From Lewinellaceae bacterium (GTDB lineage: Bacteria > Bacteroidota > Bacteroidia > Chitinophagales > Saprospiraceae), in assembly GCA_020636325.1 (NCBI GenBank), contig JACJYC010000002.1:719501-783500 (forward strand): 64,000 nt of DNA, written 5' to 3'. Shown here piece after piece: positions 1 through 8,234 of the stretch. How positions within the stretch are numbered: position 1 is the first letter of the stretch; each line of letters begins with the position of its first letter. The position numbers and the translations under genes are program-made. The notes beneath the pieces are model-generated. The model was given only the letters and a program-made list of their open reading frames with translations, searched no databases and was not told where the DNA came from.

Positions 1-1
1 T

Positions 2-259
2 GAAAAGGACTGCTGGCAGTTTTCCGTAGCTGACAATGGGATCGGACTGCAGGAATATTACCAGGAAAAAGCTTTTATGCCTTTCCAGCGGCTGACCGAT
101 ATGGAATTGCCGGGGACCGGCATGGGGCTCGCCATTTGTAAAAAAATAGTAGAGTTGAACAACGGCAGGATCTGGTATAAACCGCGCCCGGAAGGCGGAA
201 CGGTTTTTTATTTCACCCTGCAAAAAGCCAAATTGCCTGCCGAACCGGAATTGGTATAA
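2..259 (+). CDS. sensor histidine kinase, C-terminal fragment
   Basis: This is the last 85 residues of a histidine kinase whose start lies left of the window; the frame is open from base 2. It holds the back half of the HATPase_c ATP-binding domain: the G1 box DNGIGL at the very start, an F box around PFQRL, and the G2 box GTGMGLAICKKIVE followed by GGTVFYFTL, the usual final strand. The wording (FQRL, GLAICKKIVELNNGRIW) is like PAS- or phytochrome-type kinases common in Bacteroidota. The protein ends shortly after the ATPase domain, so no receiver domain follows. It converges on gpmI with 12 bp between the stops. The sensory part is unknown. Confidence 0.85.
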   Translation, partial: EKDCWQFSVADNGIGLQEYYQEKAFMPFQRLTDMELPGTGMGLAICKKIVELNNGRIWYKPRPEGGTVFYFTLQKAKLPAEPELV

Positions 260-271
260 AGACCGAACCGG

Positions 272-1801
272 CTATTTGATCAGCACGTCGCCGTCCATTA
301 CTTTCGGCGGCGTCATGCCCAGCATATGCAGCAAGGTCGGCGCCACATCCGCCAGTTTCCCGTCTTTCAATTCAAAATGGCCGGGCCTTTGGTGAATATA
401 AAAACAAGGCACCGGGTTTTTGGTATGCGCTGTGTTGGGCGTGCCGTCTTCGTTGATCATATAATCCGAATTGCCGTGATCGGCGATCACTATGGCCTCG
501 TATTCATGAGCCAGTGCGGTTTCGATGAGCCTGCTGAGGCAGCCGTCCACGGTTTCAGCCGCTTTGACGGCAGCTGAAAATACGCCGGTATGCCCCACCA
601 TATCGGTATTGGCGAAATTCAGACAGATGAAATCAGGTTCGTTTTCCTGGATATCGGCTATGATGGCGTCCGTCAGTTCAAGGGCGCTCATTTCCGGTTT
701 CAGGTCATAAGTAGCGACTTTGGGAGAGGGGATGAGAATGCGCCGTTCTCCGGGAAATGTATCCTCCCGGCCGCCGGAGAAAAAGAATGTGACATGCGGG
801 TATTTTTCCGTTTCTGCAATTCTGACCTGGGATTTCCCGGCATCAGAAAGGACTTCGCCCAGGGTTTGTTTCAGGTCGTCCTTGTGAAAAAGGACTTCGA
901 CATTATGGTAGGTATCGTCGTACCTGGTCATGGTCAGGTAGTGCAGGTCCAGTTTGTGCATCCCGAACTCCGGCATGTCGCTTTGGGTCAATACCGTGGT
1001 GATCTCACGGGGCCGGTCGGTTCGGAAATTGAAACACAGGACGGTATCGCCGGACTGAATGGCAGCAACCGGCTTGCCGTCATCGCCGGCGCAGACGATG
1101 GGCTGGATGAACTCATCCGTTTCGTCCTTGCCGTAGCGTTCTTTCAGGGTAGCCAATACATCGTGTGACAATTCGCCTTTGTTGTTGACCAGCACGTCGT
1201 AAGCTGTTTTAACCCTTTCCCAGCGTTTGTCGCGGTCCATGGCAAAATACCGGCCTACAACGGTTGCAAGCCGGGCTTTCTGCGGAGTGATGTGCCGGAT
1301 GAGCGTTTGCAGGAAACCCGCGCCGCTTTTGGGGTCGGTATCCCTGCCGTCGAGAAAAGCGTGGATGTATACCTTCTCCAGTCCCCTGGATTCGGCGATG
1401 TCGCACAAGGCCAGGAGATGGTTGATATGCGAATGCACGCCGCCGTCGGAAACCAGGCCCATGAAATGGAAAGCCTTGCCGGCCTTTTTGGCCTCATCCA
1501 TAGCTTTGAGCAGGGCCGGGTGGCGGTGGAGCTCATGATCCCGGATGGCTTTGTTGATGCGGGCCAATTCCTGGTACACGATGCGCCCCGCCCCGATATT
1601 GAGGTGGCCGACTTCGGAATTACCCATTTGTCCCTCCGGCAGGCCGACGTCTTCGCCGTAAGTGACCAGTTCGGAGTGCGGATATTTTTTGTACAGGCTG
1701 TCAACAAAAGGTGTATCGGCCTGCGCGATGGCGCTGACTTTGGGATTAGGGCCGTGACCCCATCCGTCGAGGATGACTAGTAAGGCTCTTTTTGCATTCA
1801 T
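272..1801 (-). CDS. gpmI: 2,3-bisphosphoglycerate-independent phosphoglycerate mutase
   Basis: Interconverts 3- and 2-phosphoglycerate in glycolysis and gluconeogenesis, in the cytoplasm. At 509 residues it has the usual length. The alkaline-phosphatase-superfamily metal sites are visible: LLVILDGWG at the N-terminus (Asp12), the phosphorylated serine in GNSEVGH (Ser62), and ADHGNSDYM near residue 445. HAFLDGRDTDP, in the inserted transferase domain, is also typical. The ATG at 1799-1801 is preceded after only 4 bp by a TAnnTTTG element, which supports this start and suggests a nearly leaderless transcript. It stands alone between convergent and divergent neighbours. Confidence 0.97.
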   Translation of the reverse strand: MNAKRALLVILDGWGHGPNPKVSAIAQADTPFVDSLYKKYPHSELVTYGEDVGLPEGQMGNSEVGHLNIGAGRIVYQELARINKAIRDHELHRHPALLKAMDEAKKAGKAFHFMGLVSDGGVHSHINHLLALCDIAESRGLEKVYIHAFLDGRDTDPKSGAGFLQTLIRHITPQKARLATVVGRYFAMDRDKRWERVKTAYDVLVNNKGELSHDVLATLKERYGKDETDEFIQPIVCAGDDGKPVAAIQSGDTVLCFNFRTDRPREITTVLTQSDMPEFGMHKLDLHYLTMTRYDDTYHNVEVLFHKDDLKQTLGEVLSDAGKSQVRIAETEKYPHVTFFFSGGREDTFPGERRILIPSPKVATYDLKPEMSALELTDAIIADIQENEPDFICLNFANTDMVGHTGVFSAAVKAAETVDGCLSRLIETALAHEYEAIVIADHGNSDYMINEDGTPNTAHTKNPVPCFYIHQRPGHFELKDGKLADVAPTLLHMLGMTPPKVMDGDVLIK

Positions 1802-1805
1802 ACTG

Positions 1806-1813
1806 CAAAAATA
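1806..1813 (-). promoter_or_regulatory. Bacteroidota -7 element for gpmI
   Basis: On the minus strand the sequence reads TATTTTTG, matching TAnnTTTG, and is followed by CAGT and the gpmI ATG. No clear -33 TTG is present at 19-21 bp. The very short distance to the start codon implies a leader of only a few bases, or none. Confidence 0.4.
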
Positions 1814-1906
1814 AGGTGAAAAGTAGAATCCGACCTAAAAAAGAGGTATCAGGTTGAACTCCGCCTTGCCGGATTTGTTGTAGCCCTGAAACCAAAGCAT
1901 AAGGCA

Positions 1907-2371
1907 ATGACGCATTTGAAAGAAGGCGATCCCGCTCCGGATTTCTCCGCAGTCAACGAAGATGGCAAAACCGTACGCCTGTCCGATTTCCGGGGAAAAA
2001 AACTGGCCCTTTACTTCTATCCGCAGGATAATACGCCGACATGTACAAAAGAAGCCTGCAATCTTCGCGACGGCTATGCCGACCTGCGCGACAAGGGATT
2101 TGAAATCCTCGGCGTGAGCCCTGACAGTGCCAAACGCCACACCAATTTTCGTCAGAAATTCAATCTGCCGTTCTCTTTATTGGCGGATACCGACCGCAAG
2201 ATCGTCAACGATTACGGGGTTTGGGGGCCAAAAAAATTCATGGGTATGAATATTGTGAGCGTACATCGCACAACGTTCATCATCGATGAAAAAGGGATCA
2301 TTGAGCGCATTATTACCAATGTGGTCAGCGGAAAACACGCGCAGCAGATCCTGGAAGAGATGGAAGTTTGA
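1907..2371 (+). CDS. bcp: thioredoxin-dependent peroxiredoxin, BCP/PrxQ type
   Basis: Reduces hydrogen peroxide and organic hydroperoxides with electrons from thioredoxin; cytoplasmic. The 154-residue AhpC/TSA domain shows GDPAPDFSAVNEDG at the N-terminus and the active-site segment TPTCTKEAC, where Cys46 is the peroxidatic cysteine and Cys51 the resolving cysteine typical of the atypical 2-Cys PrxQ subgroup. FPFSLLADTDRKIVNDYGVWG-like spacing and RTTFIIDEKG also fit. It is monocistronic, divergent from gpmI, with 105 bp between the starts. No SigR-type promoter is evident in front of it. Confidence 0.95.
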   Translation: MTHLKEGDPAPDFSAVNEDGKTVRLSDFRGKKLALYFYPQDNTPTCTKEACNLRDGYADLRDKGFEILGVSPDSAKRHTNFRQKFNLPFSLLADTDRKIVNDYGVWGPKKFMGMNIVSVHRTTFIIDEKGIIERIITNVVSGKHAQQILEEMEV

Positions 2372-2434
2372 AAAGAAAAGTGACTTTCCGGGGTAAAAAC
2401 CATCTAAAAAGGGCTTTCATTGCGAATGAAAAGC

Positions 2435-2442
2435 TAATTTTG
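2435..2442 (+). promoter_or_regulatory. Bacteroidota -7 element for the DUF937 gene
   Basis: TAATTTTG lies 31 bp before the ATG at 2474. Immediately upstream (about 2412-2434) is a short hairpin, CTTTCATT-GCG-AATGAAA, which could end the peroxiredoxin transcript. No TTG at the right spacing was found. Confidence 0.35.
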
Positions 2443-2473
2443 GAATCTTAAGTTAACCCTAATCTTTTCGACG

Positions 2474-3085
2474 ATGAATTTAATGGATTTACTTCAGGGT
2501 CACTTGTCCGATGATTTTGTTGACCAATTGAGCAACCAGATCGGCGGCGCCGACCGCGAGCAGACCGAAGCTGCTGCCTCAGGCGTAATGACAACCCTGG
2601 TCAGCGCCCTTGCACGCAACGCTTCTACCAACCAGGGCGCCAGCGCCTTATCCAACGCCTTGGACCGCGACCACGACGGCAGCATCCTCAACGATGTTTT
2701 CGGCATGCTCACCGGCGGGCAAGCGCAAAACTCGCGTACAACCAACGGCGAGGGGATCCTCAACCATATCCTCGGCGACCGCCAGTCGGGAGCAGTTGAC
2801 ATGATCAGCCGCCTGAGCGGCCTGGATCAAGGCAAAACAGGCAACCTGATGAGCCTCCTTGCCCCGGTGGTTATGGGCGCCCTCGGAAAAGCCAAACAAT
2901 CCAACGGGCTGGATGCTGCCGGCATCGCTTCCCTGTTATCCGGAACCGTATCCGCACATCAGGAAAGCCCGACAATGGGCTTTATCAATAAATTCCTGGA
3001 TGCCGACGGCGACGGCAGCATTATCGACGATGTCGCCAGCATCGGCATGAAACTGCTGGGCGGTTTCTTCAGCCGCAAGCGGTAA
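2474..3085 (+). CDS. DUF937 domain protein
   Basis: A 203-residue soluble protein of the DUF937 family (YidB-like), function unknown. It opens with MNLMDLLQGHLSDDFVDQLS and carries two halves of similar design. Each contains an acidic EF-hand-like loop: LDRDHDGSILNDVFGML at about residues 63-80 and LDADGDGSIIDDVASIG at about 175-192. Between them is a helical stretch ending ALGKAKQSNG. The acidic loops resemble calcium-binding loops, but binding is inferred. No signal peptide is visible. Convergent with tatA. Confidence 0.8.
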   Translation: MNLMDLLQGHLSDDFVDQLSNQIGGADREQTEAAASGVMTTLVSALARNASTNQGASALSNALDRDHDGSILNDVFGMLTGGQAQNSRTTNGEGILNHILGDRQSGAVDMISRLSGLDQGKTGNLMSLLAPVVMGALGKAKQSNGLDAAGIASLLSGTVSAHQESPTMGFINKFLDADGDGSIIDDVASIGMKLLGGFFSRKR

Positions 3086-3114
3086 AAGCGACTTTTCGTA
3101 CCCGATAAAATATA

Positions 3115-3150
3115 CAAGGCTCTGCCGCGCATTTGCGCAGTAGAGCCTTG
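3115..3150. terminator. hairpin terminator between DUF937 gene and tatA
   Basis: A perfect 9-bp outer stem, CAAGGCTCT (3115-3123) with AGAGCCTTG (3142-3150), encloses a second stem GCGCA-TT-TGCGC. It lies between two convergent stops, so it can serve both strands. The T-tract is weak (TGGTTTGTTG on the plus strand). Confidence 0.55.
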
Positions 3151-3178
3151 CTGGTTTGTTGTACGGAACCCGAAAAAA

Positions 3179-3412
3179 TCAGGCTTGCGTCTGTTCTTTC
3201 TTTTCTTCGATGGCTTTGCGATCTGCTTCGCGCATGCCTTCTTTGATCTCGCCCTCGATCGTAGCGCGGGCGTTATTGAATTCCCGGATTCCTTTGCCCA
3301 GGCCGCGCATCAGTTCTGGAATCTTCCTGCCGCCGAAAAGCAGCAGAACGACAAAAACGATCACAACCAACTCCGCACCGCTGGGTAGAAAACCTAATAG
3401 CATTGTATTCAT
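3179..3412 (-). CDS. tatA: Sec-independent protein translocase TatA/E
   Basis: Small pore-forming subunit of the twin-arginine translocase, which exports folded proteins. The 77-residue product has one membrane helix (AELVVIVFVVLLLFGG), the hinge FGGRKIPEL, and an amphipathic helix followed by a charged tail, the standard TatA plan. I chose the ATG at 3412; a TTG two codons upstream gives the longer reading. tatC is not in the window. At least two gene products here (8235 and 17817) begin with RR-type leaders and could be substrates. Confidence 0.92.
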   Translation of the reverse strand: MNTMLLGFLPSGAELVVIVFVVLLLFGGRKIPELMRGLGKGIREFNNARATIEGEIKEGMREADRKAIEEKKEQTQA

Positions 3413-3435
3413 ATCCAAAAATTTAATCTGGTTTG

Positions 3436-3466
3436 CAAAGATAGCCCTAATATACGAATCTTACAG
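3436..3466 (-). promoter_or_regulatory. Bacteroidota-type promoter for tatA
   Basis: Minus strand: CTG (3464-3466), 20 bp, TATCTTTG (3436-3443), then the tatA ATG 23 bp downstream. The -7 box is perfect; the -33 box differs from TTG by one base. Confidence 0.55.
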
Positions 3467-3596
3467 GACTTTTCGACGGAATCTGCAAGACATCGACTTT
3501 TCAATCCGGCAGTTGGACCGCGAATTTCTTCTGCGGTTTAATATCAGATTTGAAATCTAAAACGAAAAACCGAAGTCAATTCTGTTATAGGCGGGG

Positions 3597-5336
3597 CTAT
3601 TTTTTTAATCCGATCTCCCGCAGGCGTTCATCCAGGTATCCGCCGGCTGTAATCGGTTCGTAAGCCAGCGGCTGGTCCGCCGTGACGCACCCTTCCAGAC
3701 AGGAAAGGTCCATTTTGCTGACCGGATGCAGGAAAAAGGGAATCGATAACCTGGGCAAATGCCACGACTCCCGCGGCGGATTGACCACCCGGTGCGTTGT
3801 GGATTTGAGGTAGTTGTTGGTCAGCCGCTGCAACATATCCCCGACGTTGATCACGATCTCGTTCTCTTCGGGCGTGATGTCCATCCATTCATTGTGCTTG
3901 TTCAGCAGCTGCAGGCCGCCGGCTGAGGCGCCGACCAGCAGGGTGATCAGGTTGATGTCTTCGTGTTGTTCAGCCCGGATGGCCGAAGCCGGCTCCCGGG
4001 TGATCGGCGGGTAGAAGATGGAACGCAGAATGCTGTTACCGTACCGGATCTCTTCTTCAAAATAGTCTTCACCGATGTCCAGGTGAATGGCGATAGCTTT
4101 CAACAGCTGTCCGCCGGCCTTTTCAAAGGCTTTGTACAATTGAATGCCGGTTTTTGCGAATTCAGGCGCTTCTGCAACGCTTACATTGTCCGGGTATTCG
4201 GGCTTGAGGGGGTGGTTCGGCGGCACTTCCTGCCCGATCTGGAAAAATTCCTTCAGGTCGGCTACCTTGGATTGTTTAGCATGCTCCTTGCCGAAAGAAG
4301 TATAACCGCGCTGACCGGCAAGTCCTGCAATTTCGTATTGCCGCTTGACAGCTTCCGGCAAGGCAAAGAAATTTTTGGATTCCGTATAGAATTTGTCGAT
4401 CAATTCGTCCGGAACACCGTGGTTGATTACGCCCACAAAACCGATTTCGTGGAAGGCTTTCCCGAGTTCATCAACGAAAGCGGCCCGTTCTTCAGGCGTT
4501 CCGTGGGTGAATTTCGAAAGGTCTACCACAGGGATGGTCCTTTTTTTCATAGTCTGTTTTTTATTAAAAGCAGTTTTGCTTTGGTTTACGGTTAGTTGTT
4601 CTTCCATAAAAGCATAGCGCAAAAATACGCCCCAGGCCATTATTGCGCTTACGATCAGGCCGGTTTTTCCATCTCTGAAACCGGCTTGAAAGATATAATG
4701 TTTCACAAACCGCCAAAAGGGCTTGAACAAAAAGTGAAATATCGTAATTTTTGGCGTCCTGGGCAAGTGGTCCTGCGCTGACCAGCGCCCGTAACGCTCT
4801 GTTTTTTCCAGGTAATGCGACAGGTTTTTAAAAGTAAAGTGGGTAAGCTTATGGTGTAAACGGCCTACCCGCAGCCCTTCCGTTTCGATTTCCTCGTGCA
4901 CCTGTTTCCGGTTGTACCGGCAGCGATCCCTGCGGATGAGCCGGATCACCTGATCGCCCTGCCAGCCGCTGTACCGCACGCTTTTTCCCATGAAATGGTT
5001 ATTTCTGCCGATCCAGAAACAATCAAAAGGAATTTTTTCCTGTTGCAGCAATTGTTTTATTTCGGCGGCAAGTTCGGCCGGAACGCGTTCATCGGCATCC
5101 AGCACCAGCACCCATTCGTTGGCAGCCTGCGGAATGGCCCAGTTCTTTTGATCGGCAGGGCCGGTATAGGTTCGCTGCAGGGTTTTGTCCGCCAGCTTTT
5201 GCGCAAGCTCGAAGGTGCCGTCCTCACTGAAAGAATCCACGACGATGACTTCATCGACCCACCGCACGCTCTGAATGGCCTCCCGGATGTTGTCGGCTTC
5301 GTTCAGGGTTGTGATTATGGCGGATACCTTGTTCAT
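3597..5336 (-). CDS. fused reading frame: family 2 glycosyltransferase + 2-oxoglutarate/Fe(II) oxygenase
   Basis: One 579-residue frame holds two unrelated enzymes. Residues 1 to about 245 are a GT2 transferase of the WaaE/KdtX lipopolysaccharide-core type: SAIITTLNEADNI, VVDSFSEDGT, the metal-binding LDADERVP, and a C-terminal segment ending MAWGVFLRYA. From Met263 (ATG at 4548-4550) comes a complete 317-residue isopenicillin-N-synthase-like dioxygenase: IPVVDLSKF, FHEIGFVGVINHGVPD, the iron ligand pair AEQHEDINLITLL and the THRVVNPP segment. Such enzymes are normally separate. The start overlaps the aceK stop (ATGA), so the operon is aceK-GT-oxygenase. The fusion may be real or may come from one extra base near 4608-4611. 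Confidence 0.8.
   Translation of the reverse strand: MNKVSAIITTLNEADNIREAIQSVRWVDEVIVVDSFSEDGTFELAQKLADKTLQRTYTGPADQKNWAIPQAANEWVLVLDADERVPAELAAEIKQLLQQEKIPFDCFWIGRNNHFMGKSVRYSGWQGDQVIRLIRRDRCRYNRKQVHEEIETEGLRVGRLHHKLTHFTFKNLSHYLEKTERYGRWSAQDHLPRTPKITIFHFLFKPFWRFVKHYIFQAGFRDGKTGLIVSAIMAWGVFLRYAFMEEQLTVNQSKTAFNKKQTMKKRTIPVVDLSKFTHGTPEERAAFVDELGKAFHEIGFVGVINHGVPDELIDKFYTESKNFFALPEAVKRQYEIAGLAGQRGYTSFGKEHAKQSKVADLKEFFQIGQEVPPNHPLKPEYPDNVSVAEAPEFAKTGIQLYKAFEKAGGQLLKAIAIHLDIGEDYFEEEIRYGNSILRSIFYPPITREPASAIRAEQHEDINLITLLVGASAGGLQLLNKHNEWMDITPEENEIVINVGDMLQRLTNNYLKSTTHRVVNPPRESWHLPRLSIPFFLHPVSKMDLSCLEGCVTADQPLAYEPITAGGYLDERLREIGLKK
4548..4620 (-). other. GT2/oxygenase junction, possible frameshift
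   Basis: The AAAA run at 4608-4611 (TTTT on the coding strand) sits where GT2 enzymes of this type end. Removing one base there would make the GT end in RYALWKNN and stop at 4592-4594, matching the family's usual LRYAxLW ending. The oxygenase would then start independently at ATG 4550. As given, the frame reads through about 20 linker residues of low complexity into the oxygenase. Confidence 0.5.
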
Positions 5337-7078
5337 GGCATCTGATCTTTATACACGTTTTTGAATCGCAATCGCTTTCTGTAAGGGAAAACGTCCACCA
5401 TTTCGCCCCGGATCAGTTTTTCCTGGGTATCGATCCAGAATTTCACATTGAAGAGGTCGCCGTGTTTGGTCAGGAAGATCTCCCGGATTTCGGGCCGGCC
5501 GATCAGGAACTTGGTGAATTCCTCCGGGAAAATATCATTCGGACCAACGGAATACCAGGGGTCTCCTGAAAACTCGTCTTCGGGGTTTCTCGGCTCCGGG
5601 ATGACCCGGAAATTGCAGTCGGTGAGGAAAACGATCTCGTCATAATCATAGAAAACCACGCGTTTCAGCCGGGTGACGCCGAAATTTTTCAACAGCATAT
5701 CCCCCGGAAAGATATTGACGGCGGCCAGTTGTTTGATGGCTTTTCCATATTCGTTCACGATCTCTTCGGCTTCCTCCGGGTCAGCATTGTCCAGGTAGAT
5801 GTTCAACGGGATCATCCGTTTTTCCACATACATATGCTTGATCTCGATGGTATTCTTCTTGACGGTGACCTTGGAGGGCGCTTCCCGGGTGAGTTCCTCG
5901 ATCAGGTCCTTGGAAAAACGGCTTCGATCAAAAATATAGTTTTCAAACATATGGCTGTCGGCCATCCGACCTACCCGGTCATGGAGAGAGACCAGTTCGT
6001 ACTTTTCTTTCACTTCCTGTTCCGTCACCCTTTTTGGGGGCGCAAACCGGTCCTTGATCACCTTGAACACCATGGGGTAGGACGGCAGCGTAAATACGGA
6101 CATGACCATACCCTTGACGCCCGGCGCCAGAATGAATTGATCGTCGGAGTTGTCCATATGCCGGAGAAAGTCCCGGTACATCACCGTTTTGCCGTGTTTT
6201 TCAAAGCCGATGGAGTTGTACAATTCTCCGAGACTTTTACTCGGCAGAATGGTTTTCAGGAAATCCACCAGTTCGCGGGCAATATCGGTATCGACCAGGA
6301 AATACGAACGGTTGTAACTGAAAATGGAACTGACCTCATTGGCGTCCAGCAGCAAGGCGTCGGCGTAAATGCCGCGTTCGTCATGGAGGACCGGGATGAC
6401 GAAAGGATAGAAGAATTCGCCGATCGCCAGCCGCCCCACAAAATAGGCGCCTTTGTTTCTGAAAAAAACGGATTTGAGCATTTCGATCCGCGCATTGGCG
6501 CCGCGGTAATACAGGGAATCCAGTTTCTTCTTCAGCGTCTCCGAGATCCGGATGATATCGCGCTCCAGGTCAATATAGGGCGCATCGAAAGAAAAGCAGG
6601 CCATCAATTGGCGGATGCTGTGTTCAAAAGGCTCAAACAGGAGAAATGTATGGTATATCGGTACCAGCGACCTGAATTCAGCGTACCCGCCGGTAGCATG
6701 TACAAACATCAGTTCCTCATCGGCGCTCAACCCTTTGTGGCTGTGGCGGAACACCGAATTGAAATAGGTCTCGGCGATATTGCGGGAGTTGAAATTGTAG
6801 ATCTCATCCAGGTACATTTGCTTGATCTGGCGCCACATGTCCCGCGAGTGTTTCTGGTCGCTGAGAAAGTCCTGGAGTTTTTCGGTCGTTGCGCCTACCA
6901 TTTCCCGGTACAGGGCAATCCGCTCTCTGGAGTCTGCCTGAGCGCCGCGCCAATCCCGGTTTTCGAACCGGATCCTGGCCCGTTTAGTGATGCGCTTGTA
7001 CTGATGGTGATACTGGAAATAGTCGCCCAGGATCAGGTGAGCTGCATCATACGGGATCAATTTTTCGAACATGGACAT
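5333..7078 (-). CDS. aceK: isocitrate dehydrogenase kinase/phosphatase
   Basis: Bifunctional enzyme that phosphorylates isocitrate dehydrogenase to turn it off, sending isocitrate to the glyoxylate bypass, and dephosphorylates it again. The 581 residues match full-length AceK. The kinase domain has the ATP-binding segment APGVKGMVMSVFTLPSYP, then VFKVIKDRFAPPK with the catalytic-site lysine, and later NIFPGDMLLKNFGV followed by VVFYDYDEI. The N-terminal regulatory half contains the AceK-type HATGGYAEFRSLVPIYHTF. AceK is best known from Proteobacteria, so its presence here is notable. No isocitrate lyase or malate synthase lies in the window. It is the first gene of the operon leading into the glycosyltransferase. 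Confidence 0.95.
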   Translation of the reverse strand: MSMFEKLIPYDAAHLILGDYFQYHHQYKRITKRARIRFENRDWRGAQADSRERIALYREMVGATTEKLQDFLSDQKHSRDMWRQIKQMYLDEIYNFNSRNIAETYFNSVFRHSHKGLSADEELMFVHATGGYAEFRSLVPIYHTFLLFEPFEHSIRQLMACFSFDAPYIDLERDIIRISETLKKKLDSLYYRGANARIEMLKSVFFRNKGAYFVGRLAIGEFFYPFVIPVLHDERGIYADALLLDANEVSSIFSYNRSYFLVDTDIARELVDFLKTILPSKSLGELYNSIGFEKHGKTVMYRDFLRHMDNSDDQFILAPGVKGMVMSVFTLPSYPMVFKVIKDRFAPPKRVTEQEVKEKYELVSLHDRVGRMADSHMFENYIFDRSRFSKDLIEELTREAPSKVTVKKNTIEIKHMYVEKRMIPLNIYLDNADPEEAEEIVNEYGKAIKQLAAVNIFPGDMLLKNFGVTRLKRVVFYDYDEIVFLTDCNFRVIPEPRNPEDEFSGDPWYSVGPNDIFPEEFTKFLIGRPEIREIFLTKHGDLFNVKFWIDTQEKLIRGEMVDVFPYRKRLRFKNVYKDQMP

Positions 7079-7273
7079 AGCCTGAATTTATTGCCGATAG
7101 GAGCGATTCGGTTCTATCTTATGCAAAAAAACGGAATTTCCGGGAGAAAATCTTAACTGGCTGCGGCCGCCAAAAGGGTTTGAAAACGCATCTTCATTCA
7201 TAAACCCGGTAGTTTTCGACGACGCGGCAAGGGCGCCCGGTAACCGGTGCGTCCTTGTTTTTTAACTTGCGGC

Positions 7274-8224
7274 ATGAAATGCAGGATACGCAGTAAACCG
7301 CTCCTCAGGGGCATTGTCTGTTTGACCGCCTTGCTACCGGCCTTTCCGTGTTTTTCTCAGGCGCCGTTGCACCGGTTCGAATACCGGCACCCGGCCATGG
7401 GAACCCTGTTCCGGATTGTCTGCTATGCTCCGGATAGTCTCCTGGCCGGACGTGCGGCCCGGGCGGCTTTCATGACCGTTGATTCACTGGAAATGATCTT
7501 CAGCGATTACCGGGAGGACAGTGAACTGAGCCGGCTTTCCGCGCAATCCGGATCCGGGCGAAAGGTAAAAGTCTCGGCGCCGTTATGGGATGTGTTGCGC
7601 TTGTCCAAAACCATCAGCAGAAAAAGCGACGGGGCCTTCGATGTTACCATCGGGCCGCTCAGCCACCTCTGGCGCAGGTCTTTCCGGCAGAATGAATTTC
7701 CGGGACAGGACAATATCGATGCGGCTAAAGAACGCGTCAACTGGCGGTGGCTTCGGCTCTGCCGCAGCAACCGGGTGAAACTGAAACGAAAAAACATGCG
7801 GCTGGACCTTGGCGGAATAGCCAAAGGTTACGCACTCGACAAAGCCATGGCCCGGCTTAATCAATTCCATATTGACAGGGCGTTGGTAGACGGCGGCGGC
7901 GATTTGCTGCTTGGCCCGGCGCCACCCGGACAAACGGGTTGGGACATAGCGCAACCCGGTGGAAAAGCGCGCCTGGCCGGCCTGAGCATTGCGGTTTCGG
8001 GCGACCGCTACCGCTACCTCGAATGGGAAGGCAAGCGGTACAGCCACCTGATCGACCCCCGGACCGGCATCGGGGTCACGCACGGCCTGACGGTGAGCGT
8101 GCAGGCGCCGACCGGGGCATTGGCAGATGCATTGGCCTCCGCCTGCAGCATCCTCGGCCCGGGCCGGACCGACGGACTGATGCAGGCATTTCCGGGCTGT
8201 TCCGTATCTTTCCGGCAGAAATAA
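7274..8224 (+). CDS. apbE: FAD:protein FMN transferase (ApbE)
   Basis: Attaches FMN covalently to threonines of exported redox proteins such as NqrB/NqrC or RnfG. The product has a signal peptide (about 30 residues ending PCFSQA), the opening HPAMGTLFRI, the FAD-site region SDGAFDVTIGPLSHLW, DLGGIAKGYALDKA, VDGGGDLLL, and the metal-binding LIDPRTGIG with ADALASACSILG. I chose ATG 7274 because the signal peptide starts there; an in-frame GTG at 7247 gives nine more residues. The downstream TIM-barrel gene begins 10 bp after the stop, so the two are probably co-transcribed. No Nqr or Rnf gene is nearby. Confidence 0.92.
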   Translation: MKCRIRSKPLLRGIVCLTALLPAFPCFSQAPLHRFEYRHPAMGTLFRIVCYAPDSLLAGRAARAAFMTVDSLEMIFSDYREDSELSRLSAQSGSGRKVKVSAPLWDVLRLSKTISRKSDGAFDVTIGPLSHLWRRSFRQNEFPGQDNIDAAKERVNWRWLRLCRSNRVKLKRKNMRLDLGGIAKGYALDKAMARLNQFHIDRALVDGGGDLLLGPAPPGQTGWDIAQPGGKARLAGLSIAVSGDRYRYLEWEGKRYSHLIDPRTGIGVTHGLTVSVQAPTGALADALASACSILGPGRTDGLMQAFPGCSVSFRQK

Positions 8225-8234
8225 TATTTAAACA

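Noticed and set aside
2412..2434. CTTTCATT-GCG-AATGAAA hairpin as a terminator of the peroxiredoxin gene
   Set aside because: Stem is short and A/T-rich and is followed by a promoter-like box; too weak for its own entry.
5729..7156. 475-codon plus-strand open frame
   Set aside because: It is antisense to aceK, which has all family motifs; the frame is a by-product of GC-rich codon use.
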